From NCBI RefSeq assembly GCF_005233835.1, contig NZ_SZQA01000019.1, positions 1 to 64,000 on the forward strand: a stretch of 64,000 bases of DNA, in the 5' to 3' direction. The position numbers were made by a program, and so were the translations under genes. Shown here piece by piece: positions 17,789 through 25,781 of the stretch. Below the pieces are notes generated by a model. That model saw only the letters and a list, made by a program, of their open reading frames with translations, was not told the DNA's origin and did not search any database. The stretch's first letter is position 1. Every line of letters begins with the position of its first letter. The stretch comes from Herbidospora galbida (GTDB taxonomy: Bacteria > Actinomycetota > Actinomycetes > Streptosporangiales > Streptosporangiaceae).

Positions 17789-18750
17789 CGGATGCTTCCC
17801 TTCATCCTGTTGGTGAGCAGGTAGTTGATCCCTGCGATGATCAGGATGAAGACGAAGATCATCCAGGAGATGGCCGAGGAGAAGCCGAAGTCGAGGCGCA
17901 TGTAGTTCTCGTAGAAGAACAGCGAGAGCGTCTGGTACTGCCGGTCCTGTCCACCGGTGAGGGTGTAGGCGCCGAACAGCAGCGGCTCGGCGAAGATCTG
18001 CATCGAGCCGATGGTCGAGGTGATCACCACGAAGGCGATGGTGGGCCGGATCATGGGCACCGTGACCTTGCGGAGCTGGGTGAAGCTCGACGCGCCGTCG
18101 ATGGTGGCGGCCTCGTACAGCTCTCTCGGTACGGCCTGCATCGCGGCCAGCAGGATGAGCGCGTTGTAGCCCGTCCACCGCCACATGATCATCGTCGAGA
18201 TGGCCACATGGGAGCTCAGGGTGCCGTCACGCCAGGCGACGCCCTCGAAGCCGAAGCTGGTGATGACCCAGTTGATCAGGCCGAAGTCGCGGCCGAAGAT
18301 CTGCGAGAAGATCACCACGACCGCCACGACGCTGGTGACGTTGGGCAGCAGCAGGGTGATGCGGAAGAAGTTCTGGGCCCGCAGCGGCCGGTTCAGCAGG
18401 TGGGCCAGCCACAGCGCCAGCAGCAGCTGCGGCAGCATCGACAGCAGGCCGATCGACAGCGTGTTGAACGTGGCGTTCCAGAAGTACGAGTCCGCCAGCA
18501 GGACCCTGAAGTTCTCCAGGCCCACGAAGGTGTGCTCGTCGTCCAGCAGCGTCCACTCGTGCAGGCTCACCCAGAGCGTGTAGCCGATGGGGAACAGCCC
18601 GAAGGCGCAGAACAGCAGGAAGAACGGTGCGACGTACGCGTACGGCGAGGCTTTGACGTCGACCATGTGCCGCCAGTGGCGGCCGGTCAGCCGGCGCTTG
18701 CCTCCCGGTCGCCGTGGCGGCGCTGCGCGTTCCGGGGCACGCGTGGCCAT
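17785..18750 (-). CDS. Sugar ABC transporter permease (MalF/CebF type)
   Basis: 321 residues, with a basic N-terminus then six membrane segments. The EAA loop is ELYEAATIDGASSFTQLRKV. AAAGGAG lies just before the ATG at 18750; an earlier in-frame start at 18792 lacks this. It follows the binding-protein gene by 56 bases and is coupled to the next permease. Confidence 0.9.
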   Translation of the reverse strand: MATRAPERAAPPRRPGGKRRLTGRHWRHMVDVKASPYAYVAPFFLLFCAFGLFPIGYTLWVSLHEWTLLDDEHTFVGLENFRVLLADSYFWNATFNTLSIGLLSMLPQLLLALWLAHLLNRPLRAQNFFRITLLLPNVTSVVAVVVIFSQIFGRDFGLINWVITSFGFEGVAWRDGTLSSHVAISTMIMWRWTGYNALILLAAMQAVPRELYEAATIDGASSFTQLRKVTVPMIRPTIAFVVITSTIGSMQIFAEPLLFGAYTLTGGQDRQYQTLSLFFYENYMRLDFGFSSAISWMIFVFILIIAGINYLLTNRMKGSIR

Positions 18751-18806
18751 GGCGCTCCTTTCGAGGGAAAGCGGGGTGGCCGGACCGGCCACCCCGCGGC
18801 GTACGG

Positions 18807-20114
18807 CTACTTGATCTTCTCGGAGTCCGCGACGGCCTGCTTCCAGGCCTCTTCGGGGTCCTGGCCCTGGAGTTCGATGCGGCCGAGGCCGTTGCCCATG
18901 GCGACGTTCACGTCACCGGACTTGGGGCCGGTGTACTGCGGCTTTAGCGCCTTGGCGGCGTCGGTGAAGATCTTGCCGATCGGGGCGTCGCCGAAGTAGG
19001 GGTTCACGAACTCGGCGACGGCCGGGTCGGTGTACAGGGCGGGCAGCGACGGCAGGGCCGAGGCGTCCTTCCACAGGGTGAGCTGGCTCTCCTTGCTGGT
19101 CAGGAAGTTGATCAGCTCGGCGGCCTCCTTGGGGTGCTTGCCCTGCTTGGGGGCGAGCAGGTGGGTGCCGCCCTGGTTGCCGCCGCCGCCGGGCACGGCC
19201 GCGATGTCCCAGGTGCCCTCGCCGGGCTTCTGGTCCTTGATCACGCCGGTCTTCCAGGCGGGGCAGACCATCGTGGCGAAGGTGCCCTTGGCGATGCCGG
19301 TGGTCCACTCGGGGGTGAACGCGACGAGCTTGCCCGACAGCTTGTTCTGGATCATGGAGACCGAGATGTCCCAGGCCTTGCGCACGTCGGGGTTGCTGCC
19401 GACGACGACCTTGTCGCTGGTGTCGTAGAAGCCGACGGGGGCCTGCTCGACCATCGCGCGGAAGTGCTCACCGGGGCCGTCGGTGAAGGCGGCCTTGCCG
19501 CCCGCGGCGACGAACTTCTTGCCGGTCTCGACGTACTGCTCCCAGGTCGGCCACAGGGCGCTGACCTCGTCGCGGTTCGTGGGCAGGCCGGCCTCCTTGA
19601 AGAGGTCGGGCCGGTAGCACATGGCCAGGCCGCCGACGTCGGTGCCGAGGCCGATGAGCTGGGAGCCGTCCTTCGACAGGCCGAGCTGCCACTTCCAGTC
19701 GAGGTACTCGGACTGGCGCGAGCTCAGGCCGTAGTCGCCCAGGTTGTGGAACTTGTCGGCGACCTCGCGGAAGGTGGCGATGAAGCCGCCCTCGACGGCG
19801 ACGACGTCGGCGGCGCCCGCCCCGGTGGCGACCTGGGTGACCAGGTTGTTGTGGTGGTCGTTGAACTGCGCCCGGCGCTCGGTGATCTCGACGTTCGGGT
19901 GGGTCTTCTTGAACTCCTCGTACAGCGGCCCGTAGTGGAAGTCGCTGAAGAGGGCGACGGTCAGCTTGACCGGTTCGGCGGGGGCGGAGGCGCCGCCGCT
20001 GGCGGCTCCGGGGGCCGGCGTGCTCTCCCCGCCACCACAGGCGGCGGCCAGGAGGGAAGCGGCGATCAGGGGCACCAGCAGCCGCGCGGCACGGCGGCGA
20101 GGGGGGTGAGACAT
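18807..20114 (-). CDS. Extracellular sugar-binding lipoprotein
   Basis: 435 residues with a basic N-terminus, a hydrophobic signal and the lipobox LLAAAC (Cys at about 26), followed by a low-complexity Gly/Ala/Pro linker and a family 1 solute-binding domain. It is the first gene of the operon and would deliver the sugar, probably cellobiose or another beta-glucoside, to the two permeases. The promoter region holds CG-centred palindromes fitting LacI control. Confidence 0.9.
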   Translation of the reverse strand: MSHPPRRRAARLLVPLIAASLLAAACGGGESTPAPGAASGGASAPAEPVKLTVALFSDFHYGPLYEEFKKTHPNVEITERRAQFNDHHNNLVTQVATGAGAADVVAVEGGFIATFREVADKFHNLGDYGLSSRQSEYLDWKWQLGLSKDGSQLIGLGTDVGGLAMCYRPDLFKEAGLPTNRDEVSALWPTWEQYVETGKKFVAAGGKAAFTDGPGEHFRAMVEQAPVGFYDTSDKVVVGSNPDVRKAWDISVSMIQNKLSGKLVAFTPEWTTGIAKGTFATMVCPAWKTGVIKDQKPGEGTWDIAAVPGGGGNQGGTHLLAPKQGKHPKEAAELINFLTSKESQLTLWKDASALPSLPALYTDPAVAEFVNPYFGDAPIGKIFTDAAKALKPQYTGPKSGDVNVAMGNGLGRIELQGQDPEEAWKQAVADSEKIK

Positions 20115-20144
20115 GCCGATGGAACCTTCCTATTTTTGATCATG

Positions 20145-20163
20145 AAGAGAACGTTCCCTGGAG
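20145..20163. promoter_or_regulatory. Partial LacI-type operator, proximal
   Basis: GAACGTTC core with a good right arm (TTCCCTGGAG) and a degenerate left arm, about 30 bases upstream of the binding-protein start. Its centre is 82 bases from that of the perfect palindrome at 20224-20245, a spacing suited to looping by a LacI-family protein. Confidence 0.55.
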
Positions 20164-20223
20164 TGAGGGTCGAGCTGGGCCCGTGGGGTTGTCAATGGGC
20201 TGAGAGATAACGATCGTCGTGAC

Positions 20224-20245
20224 CTCCAGGGAACGTTCCCTGGAG
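20224..20245. promoter_or_regulatory. Perfect 22-bp LacI-type palindrome
   Basis: A perfect 22-base palindrome with core GGGAACGTTCCC centred on CG (20234/20235), about 110 bases upstream of the binding-protein start. A central CG pair is typical of LacI-family operators. It is the best candidate site for the regulator at 14602-15597. Confidence 0.75.
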
Positions 20246-20694
20246 TTTTCACACGTTTCAGCAGCTCACAGACTTGATCCGGGGATCTCCTGAATCAGGT
20301 AGAGCGCTTTCTCAAAAGTCTCGCTAGTTTCCTGCAAGTTAAACCTAGTCTTGACAAAAGTCCAGAAGTCGCAGGACGATCCGATCGCGAGAGCGCTTTC
20401 TGTTCTCTCGGGTACGGCTCGACGCCGTCTTCCGCCGAGGAGGTTCCACGTGGGGATCGACCCAGGTGAGCGGGCGTGCGCCGGCCGGGAACAGAGCTTT
20501 CGACAGGGCCTAGGGCAGGGCCCGAGGCGGGAGGCCCCTCTGGGCGCCCGCCGGGTACGTGGCAAGAAGGTGCAGGCCGTCGGTGCCGGAAGGGTCGCGC
20601 CGGACCCGACCGGCGCCGACGACCGCCGGGTTCGCCCGATTGGCGAACCCGGGCGGCCGCCCGCGGAGCCGACCTCGGATCCGGGCGGCGGGCG
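20246..20694. other. Gene-poor stretch with two AGCGCT boxes and an orphan promoter-like site
   Basis: I see no convincing gene here. AGAGCGCTTTCT occurs twice (20301-20312 and 20390-20401), another LacI-type core but different from the GGGAACGTTCCC palindrome. Between them is TTGACA (20351-20356), a -35 candidate reading right. GAGGAGG then precedes a GTG at 20450, but the frame after it is Arg/Pro/Gly-rich and does not look like a protein. It may be the remains of another sugar-regulated gene. A hairpin at 20626-20652 ends the stretch. Confidence 0.45.
20626..20652 (-). terminator. Strong hairpin after the coiled-coil gene
   Basis: An 11-bp perfect inverted repeat (20626-20636 and 20642-20652, loop CGATT) lies 42 bases past the stop of the minus-strand gene 20695-20898. 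No T-run follows in either direction, so it may be a weak terminator or mRNA 3' stabiliser. Confidence 0.5.
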
Positions 20695-20898
20695 TCAGCC
20701 CCGGGCCTTCAGGGCCTCGCGCCGGCCTTCCAGTTCCTCCGCGAGGGTGTCGAGCTGATCGGCGTTGGCGATGAGGGTGGCCAGCTCCGCCGAGTCGGCC
20801 GGGCCGTCACCCGCCCGGTCACCGATCTGCTCCCGCAGGGAACGGGCCTCCGCGCGGATGCGGGCGATCTCCTCTTCCACCTGCTGCAGCTCACTCAT
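20695..20898 (-). CDS. Small coiled-coil protein
   Basis: 67 residues starting MSELQQVEEEIARIRAEARS, strongly charged and helical throughout, with heptad-like spacing of Leu/Ile, so probably a short coiled coil. The frame is open further upstream, but the ATG at 20898 begins the helical part. No family recognised and no strong ribosome binding site seen. It is divergent from the membrane protein at 21035. Confidence 0.6.
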   Translation of the reverse strand: MSELQQVEEEIARIRAEARSLREQIGDRAGDGPADSAELATLIANADQLDTLAEELEGRREALKARG

Positions 20899-21034
20899 AA
20901 CGGCCCCATACCCAAGCAATTGGAGATCATGGACGACCGCATGTAAAACTCCGAAACGCGCCAGGGCGACATGAAGGGCCGAATCCGGGGCAGACAAGTG
21001 GGCCACGCCACATCTGCATTCGAGGTGAGAACAC

Positions 21035-21463
21035 ATGGTTCTTCTGGGCCTTCTCCTGATCGTGGTCGCGGGTGCAGTCTTGATCGAAATCTCCATTCAG
21101 GACACGACCGCGACGGCCACCACCCCCATCACCGTGCTCGACTGGAACTTCACGCTGACCTCCTTCGAGATGTTCCTGCTCGGCGCGGCCACCGCCGCGG
21201 GAGTCCTCATCGGCCTGGCGATGGTCAGCGGCGGCATGCGCCGCGGCGTCGCCAAGCGCCGCAAGATGCGTGAGGAGCGGCTGGCCGAGCGCGACCGGGT
21301 CTCCCGGCTGGAGAGCGAGAAGCGGGATCTGGAGCAGCAGCTCGTCGACCGGAACCACAACGGCGTCGACGACCGCGACGAGACCCCGCCCGCCGACCGG
21401 GTGGAGGACGGCGACCGGCTCGTGGCCGGTGGACGCCACTCGCGCCGCGAGGACGGCTTCTGA
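21035..21463 (+). CDS. Two-helix membrane protein with coiled-coil tail (LapA-like layout)
   Basis: 142 residues. Hydrophobic segments at about 2-20 and 43-65 are followed by a basic, then heptad-rich region (RLAERDRVSRLESEKRDLEQ) and an acidic tail. This layout is that of LapA-domain proteins, though sequence identity cannot be judged by eye. GAGGTGAG precedes the ATG. A strong terminator follows, so it is a single-gene transcript. Confidence 0.7.
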   Translation: MVLLGLLLIVVAGAVLIEISIQDTTATATTPITVLDWNFTLTSFEMFLLGAATAAGVLIGLAMVSGGMRRGVAKRRKMREERLAERDRVSRLESEKRDLEQQLVDRNHNGVDDRDETPPADRVEDGDRLVAGGRHSRREDGF

Positions 21464-21474
21464 CCGGCGGCACA

Positions 21475-21520
21475 CCGATCGGCCCCTGCCTGAACACAAG
21501 GCGGGGGCCGATCGGCTTTT
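21475..21520 (+). terminator. Intrinsic terminator
   Basis: A 17-bp stem with one G-T pair (arms 21475-21491 and 21499-21515, seven-base loop) is followed by CTTTT. It lies 12 bases past the stop of the LapA-like gene. Confidence 0.88.
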
Positions 21521-21575
21521 CCCCATTGGAACGGTTCTGCCATGCTTCTCCCGATCAGCTGCGGAGAAGAGTGCG

Positions 21576-22451
21576 ATGACCGATCTGTTCACGCTCGGCG
21601 AGGTGCTGGGCGTCGTGACCGCCGACCGAATCCGGCACGACATGTCCGCCCGGCTCGACCTGGAGGGCCCGGAACTGACCGTGGCGGTCGGCCTGGCCCG
21701 GCTCGGGCACTCGGTGGCCTACGTCGGCCGGGTCAGCGACGACGAGATCGGCGTCCGCACCACCACGGTGCTGCGTGGCGAGGGCGTGGACGTCTCCCAC
21801 ATGCGGGTCGACGAGACCGCCGCCAGCGGCCTGGCGCTGCGTCAGCGCCGGATCGGCCGGGTCGCGCACGCCGTCTTCTACCGGGGCGGCTCGGCCGGGT
21901 CGCGGGTGTCGACGGGCGACGTGCCGACGGAGGTCCAGGACGCCCGCATCCTGCACGTCACCGGCATCACCCCCGCGCTGAGCGGGTTCGCGTGGAGCGC
22001 GGTGCACCACGCGGTGAAGCTGGCCAAGGACGCCGGGGTGCTCGTCTCGGTCGACGTGAACCACCGGCCGAACCTGTGGGAGAGCGTCGAGGAGGCCCGC
22101 GAGGGGCTGCGGGAGCTGTCGGCGTCGGCCGACGTCCTGTTCGCCAACCAGGACGAACTCAGCCTGGTCGAGCCCGCCCTCTCCCGGGTGCCCGAACTCG
22201 TCGTGATGCGCGGCTCCAAGGGCGCCAGCGCCACGGTCGAGGGCTTCCGGTACGACACCCAGGCCGCCCCCGTGACCGTCGTCGACGCCACCGAGGTCGG
22301 CGGCGCGTTCGTGGCCGGATACCTGAGCGCGCTGCTCGACGGGGTGCACCCCTCCGACCGGCTCAAGCGGGGGATCTCGGTGGCGGCGTTCGCGGTGGCC
22401 GCCCACTCGACCTGGCAGGGCCTGCCGACCAGGTCAGAGCTTCCCCCGTGA
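21576..22451 (+). CDS. PfkB-family protein lacking the catalytic aspartate
   Basis: 291 residues with the ribokinase/PfkB fold: TVAVGLARLGHSVAYVGRV near the N-terminus and VVDATEVGGAFVAGYLSALL near 235-252. The usual catalytic signature D-T-x-G-A-G-D is here D-A-T-E-V-G-G: the anion-hole Gly is Glu240 and the base Asp is Gly243. The N-terminal substrate motif GGxxxN reads GPELT. Closest in look to 2-keto-3-deoxygluconate kinases. It is probably not an active kinase; a regulatory or binding role is possible. The ATG at 21576 follows GGAGAAGA. Its 3' end overlaps the convergent oxidoreductase gene by 18 bases. Confidence 0.8.
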   Translation: MTDLFTLGEVLGVVTADRIRHDMSARLDLEGPELTVAVGLARLGHSVAYVGRVSDDEIGVRTTTVLRGEGVDVSHMRVDETAASGLALRQRRIGRVAHAVFYRGGSAGSRVSTGDVPTEVQDARILHVTGITPALSGFAWSAVHHAVKLAKDAGVLVSVDVNHRPNLWESVEEAREGLRELSASADVLFANQDELSLVEPALSRVPELVVMRGSKGASATVEGFRYDTQAAPVTVVDATEVGGAFVAGYLSALLDGVHPSDRLKRGISVAAFAVAAHSTWQGLPTRSELPP

Positions 22452-24773
22452 CCTGACCCGCAGGTTCTGCGGGTCGTAGACCGGGCCCTTGACGACGTCG
22501 GCGCCGACCCAGCCGCCGTTCACGCCGACCTCCGCCCTGGCGGTGCCCTTGGGCAGGTAGGCGTAGGCGATCGACCGGTCGACCCGGTGGCCGTAGCCGC
22601 CCGAGGTGACCCGCGACGTGGGGACGCCGTCGACCCGTACGGGTTCGCCGCCGAGGCAGACCTCGGCGGGGTCGTCGACGACGAGGCAGGCGAGTTCCAC
22701 TTCCGATTCGGTGCGCGGCACCGACTTCCGGACCGCGAAGCCCAGGCCGGCCTCGAACGGGGTCGTCTCGGGGGTGATGTCGGCCCCCCAGACCCGGTAG
22801 CCCTTCTCCAGGCGCATCGAGTCGATCGCCTTGTAGCCGCCGGGCCGCACGCCGGTCTCCGCCAGCAGGTCCCACAGGGTCAGCCCGAACTCGACCGGCG
22901 TGTAGAGCTCCCACCCGTACTCGCCGACGAAGGTGACCCGCTGGGCCCGCACCGGCACGGAGCCGACGCTGATCTCCCGCGAGCGCATGTAGCCGAAGCT
23001 CAGGTCGTCGTCGGTCAGGCTGCTCAGGATGTCGTGGGAGTCCGGTCCCCACAGGCAGTAGCAGGCGTAGGCCGAGGTCACGTCGGTGACGTCGACGCCG
23101 TGCCGGCGCAGCAGCGCGGCGTCGTGGCCGCCGAAGGCGGTGCCGGTGACCAGCCGGAACCGGTCGTCGCCGAGGCGGGTGACCGTGACGTCGGCCTCGA
23201 TGCCGCCGCGCGCGTTGAGGAGCTGGGTGTAGACGACCGTGCCGACCGGGCGGTCGAGGTCGGCCCCGGCCAGGGCCTGGAGCCGCTCGAAGCCGCGCAG
23301 GTCGAACTTGGCGAAGGAGGTCTGGTCGAACAGCCCGGCCGAATCGCGCGTGGCCAGGCACTCCTCGCGGACGGCGGGCGACCAGATCCGCCCGGCCCAG
23401 CCCTTGGGGCGCGGCGCGTCGTCGCCGGTGGGCGCGTACCAGTTGACCCGCTCCCACCCGGCCTTCTCCCCGAACTCGGCGCCCCGTTCGGCGTGCCGGG
23501 CGTAGGCGGGCGACCTGCGCAGCGGCCGGGCCGCGGTGCGCTCCTGACCGGGGTAGACGATGTCGTAGTAGGCGCTGTACGCGTCCAGCACCTTCGCCCG
23601 CGCCCAGGAGGCCGACCGGGCGTGCGGCCCGAAGCGGGCGACGTCCATGGCGAACATGTCGTATTCGGGGGCGCCGTCGACGATCCACTCGGCCGTCACC
23701 TTGCCCACGCCCCCGGCGGCGGCCAGGCCGTGCACGCAGAACCCGGCGGCGACCCAGAGGCCGCGTACCGACGTCTCCCCCAGCAGGAACTCCCCGTCGG
23801 GGGTGAACGCCTCGGGCCCGTGGACGACCTTGACGATCTCCCCGCGGTCGCGCAGGTGCGGCAGGCGGTGGACGGCGGACGTCCACGACTCCTCGAACTT
23901 CGGCATGTCGGGTTCGAACAGGTGGCGCGGCGTGGCCAGCGGGTTCGGCTCGTCCCAGACCTGCGGCGTGCGGACGTAGCCGCCGACGAGGATGCCGCCG
24001 CCCTCCTCGCGGAAGTAGACGATGTTGTCGGGGTCGCGGACCGTGGGCGTGTCGACCGAAACACCGGTCGATTCGGTCACGACGTATTGGTGCTTGATCG
24101 GGACGACCGGCAGGTCGACGCCGGCCATCCGCCCGATCACCCCGGACGCCGCCCCTGCCGCGTTGACGACCGTCTCGGTCCTGATCACGTGGTCGCCGAA
24201 CCGGACGCCGGTGATCGCGCCGTTCGCGGTCTCCAGCCCGGTCACGGCGACGCCGGTGAAGATCCGCACGCCGAGTTTCCGGGCGCCCTCGGCCAGCGCC
24301 TCCGCCAGCCGCGCCGGGTCGAGCCAGCCGTCGCCGGGCAGCCAGAGCGACGAGACGACGTCGCCGGTCTCCAGCAGCGGCAGACGCTCTCTGGTCTGGT
24401 CGCCGGTCAGAAGTTCCAGGTCAAGGCCGTAGGTCTCGGCCGCGCCGGCCTGCCGGACCAGCTCCTCGTGACGTTCGGGCGTGGTGGCCAGCCGGAGCCC
24501 GCCGACGCCGTGCCAGCCGGGGTCGAGGCCGGTGAGGTCGCGGAGTTCGGGGTACAAACCGGCCGAGTACATGATCATGCGGGTCTGGGTGACCGTCGAG
24601 CGCAGCTGCCCGACGAAGCCCGCCGAGTGCCAGGTCGTGCCCTCGGTCAGGTCGTGCCGTTCGACGAGGACGACGTCCTGCCAGCCGAGCCGCGCCAGGT
24701 GGTAGGCGACCGAACACCCGGCCACCCCGCCCCCGATGACGACCGCTCGGGCGTCTGCGGGAAGTTGCACCAT
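22434..24773 (-). CDS. FAD-dependent dimethylglycine/sarcosine-type oxidoreductase fused to GcvT
   Basis: 779 residues. The FAD-binding motif VVIGGGVAGCSVAYHLARLG (11-30) opens a DAO domain to about 370, then FAO_M and a GcvT aminomethyltransferase domain (about 425-779). TTWHSAG at 46-52 holds His49, which aligns with the histidine that binds FAD covalently in dimethylglycine and sarcosine oxidases. The GcvT part would pass the released one-carbon unit to tetrahydrofolate. The ATG at 24773 is preceded by GGACGG. It is divergent from a choline-kinase-like gene and a permease, which suggests uptake and breakdown of a methylated amine; the exact substrate is not known. Confidence 0.86.
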   Translation of the reverse strand: MVQLPADARAVVIGGGVAGCSVAYHLARLGWQDVVLVERHDLTEGTTWHSAGFVGQLRSTVTQTRMIMYSAGLYPELRDLTGLDPGWHGVGGLRLATTPERHEELVRQAGAAETYGLDLELLTGDQTRERLPLLETGDVVSSLWLPGDGWLDPARLAEALAEGARKLGVRIFTGVAVTGLETANGAITGVRFGDHVIRTETVVNAAGAASGVIGRMAGVDLPVVPIKHQYVVTESTGVSVDTPTVRDPDNIVYFREEGGGILVGGYVRTPQVWDEPNPLATPRHLFEPDMPKFEESWTSAVHRLPHLRDRGEIVKVVHGPEAFTPDGEFLLGETSVRGLWVAAGFCVHGLAAAGGVGKVTAEWIVDGAPEYDMFAMDVARFGPHARSASWARAKVLDAYSAYYDIVYPGQERTAARPLRRSPAYARHAERGAEFGEKAGWERVNWYAPTGDDAPRPKGWAGRIWSPAVREECLATRDSAGLFDQTSFAKFDLRGFERLQALAGADLDRPVGTVVYTQLLNARGGIEADVTVTRLGDDRFRLVTGTAFGGHDAALLRRHGVDVTDVTSAYACYCLWGPDSHDILSSLTDDDLSFGYMRSREISVGSVPVRAQRVTFVGEYGWELYTPVEFGLTLWDLLAETGVRPGGYKAIDSMRLEKGYRVWGADITPETTPFEAGLGFAVRKSVPRTESEVELACLVVDDPAEVCLGGEPVRVDGVPTSRVTSGGYGHRVDRSIAYAYLPKGTARAEVGVNGGWVGADVVKGPVYDPQNLRVRSRGKL

Positions 24774-24814
24774 CGGTACCGTCCTGTAACAACTGACGCC
24801 CAAAATGCGATCAA

Positions 24815-24832
24815 TGGTCTAAACGTAGACCA
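24815..24832. promoter_or_regulatory. Palindrome in the divergent methylamine-locus promoter
   Basis: TGGTCTA-AACG-TAGACCA is a perfect inverted repeat midway between the oxidoreductase start (24773) and the phosphotransferase start (24846). TGGT...ACCA arms resemble GntR/FadR-type operators. No regulator gene is adjacent. One protein bound here could control both directions. Confidence 0.65.
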
Positions 24833-24845
24833 AAAGGAGCAGCGC

Positions 24846-25751
24846 ATGCCAGATCCCGTCGCGTCCGCGCTGGGTCTGGTCGCGTCCTGGGCGGGCCGTC
24901 CGGTCACCCACACGAGGATCAAGGGCGGGCTGAGCCACTACATCGCCCGCGTGGAGACCGACGACGGCGACCGCTGGCTGCTGCGGGTGCTCGACCCGAA
25001 GATCGCCGCGACCGGCCTGGGCCTCCCTCTCAACCAGGAGATCGCCAACACCGTGGTCGCCGCCGGGACCGGTGTGGGCGCCCGGGTGCTGCACGAGCTG
25101 CCGGGCGCGCTGATCCTCGAGTACATCGACGGCCTCACCCTCGACGCGCCGGCCGTCCGGGCCCGGATCCCCCAGGTCGCGCAGGCCGCCCGCGCCCTGC
25201 ACGCGGGCCCGCGCTTCGCCAACGACTTCTCGATCTTCCGCAAGTACGACGGCTTCGTCGCCCTCTGCCGGGAGCACGACCTGCCGATGCCCGACGGCTT
25301 CACCGACTGGACGGGCGCCGTCCGGGCCATCAAAGAAACCCTGGCGAAACGTCACATAACGGACGTACCCTGCCACAACGACCTGCTCCCCGAGAACTTC
25401 ATCGAGGCGCAGGACCGGGTCAGAATCGTCGACTACCAGCTTTCCGGCAACAACGACCCCTGCTTCGAACTGGGCGACATCGCCGCCGAGGCCTCCTTCG
25501 ACCCCGACGACGTCGAACGGCTCACGCGAGCCTATTTCGGCACCCATGACGAGGCGCTGATCGCCCGCGTACGACTGAACGTGATCATGTCCAACCTGAC
25601 CTGGACGCTCTGGTTCGTCGTACACCACGGCCTGGTGGCCCAGCAGCGCGACTTCGACTACAACGCCGAAGCCGCCACGAAGTACGCCAAGGCGACGGGC
25701 GATCTCACGGACCCCGGCTTCGGATCCCTCATGGACGCCGCTGGCCGGTAA
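24846..25751 (+). CDS. Choline/ethanolamine-kinase-like phosphotransferase
   Basis: 301 residues of the APH/choline kinase fold. The catalytic loop is VPCHNDLLPENFI and the metal-binding Asp is in RIVDYQLSGNNDPCFELGDI, the pattern of choline kinases. AAAAGGAG lies just before the ATG at 24846; the frame is open far upstream, but that region is antisense to the oxidoreductase. It shares a divergent promoter with that gene and is followed after 30 bases by an amino acid permease, which fits import and phosphorylation of choline, ethanolamine or a related amine. Confidence 0.83.
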   Translation: MPDPVASALGLVASWAGRPVTHTRIKGGLSHYIARVETDDGDRWLLRVLDPKIAATGLGLPLNQEIANTVVAAGTGVGARVLHELPGALILEYIDGLTLDAPAVRARIPQVAQAARALHAGPRFANDFSIFRKYDGFVALCREHDLPMPDGFTDWTGAVRAIKETLAKRHITDVPCHNDLLPENFIEAQDRVRIVDYQLSGNNDPCFELGDIAAEASFDPDDVERLTRAYFGTHDEALIARVRLNVIMSNLTWTLWFVVHHGLVAQQRDFDYNAEAATKYAKATGDLTDPGFGSLMDAAGR

Positions 25752-25781
25752 CCCCCCACTGCACGGCATGAGGAGGCCTCG

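Noticed and set aside
20266-20565. A 99-residue minus-strand frame upstream of the sugar operon
   Set aside because: It crosses operator-like sequence and a promoter candidate, is basic and low in structure, and has no ribosome binding site.
22587-24845. A long N-terminal extension of the choline-kinase-like protein
   Set aside because: It is antisense to the FAD oxidoreductase gene. The ATG at 24846 has a good ribosome binding site and starts the conserved domain.
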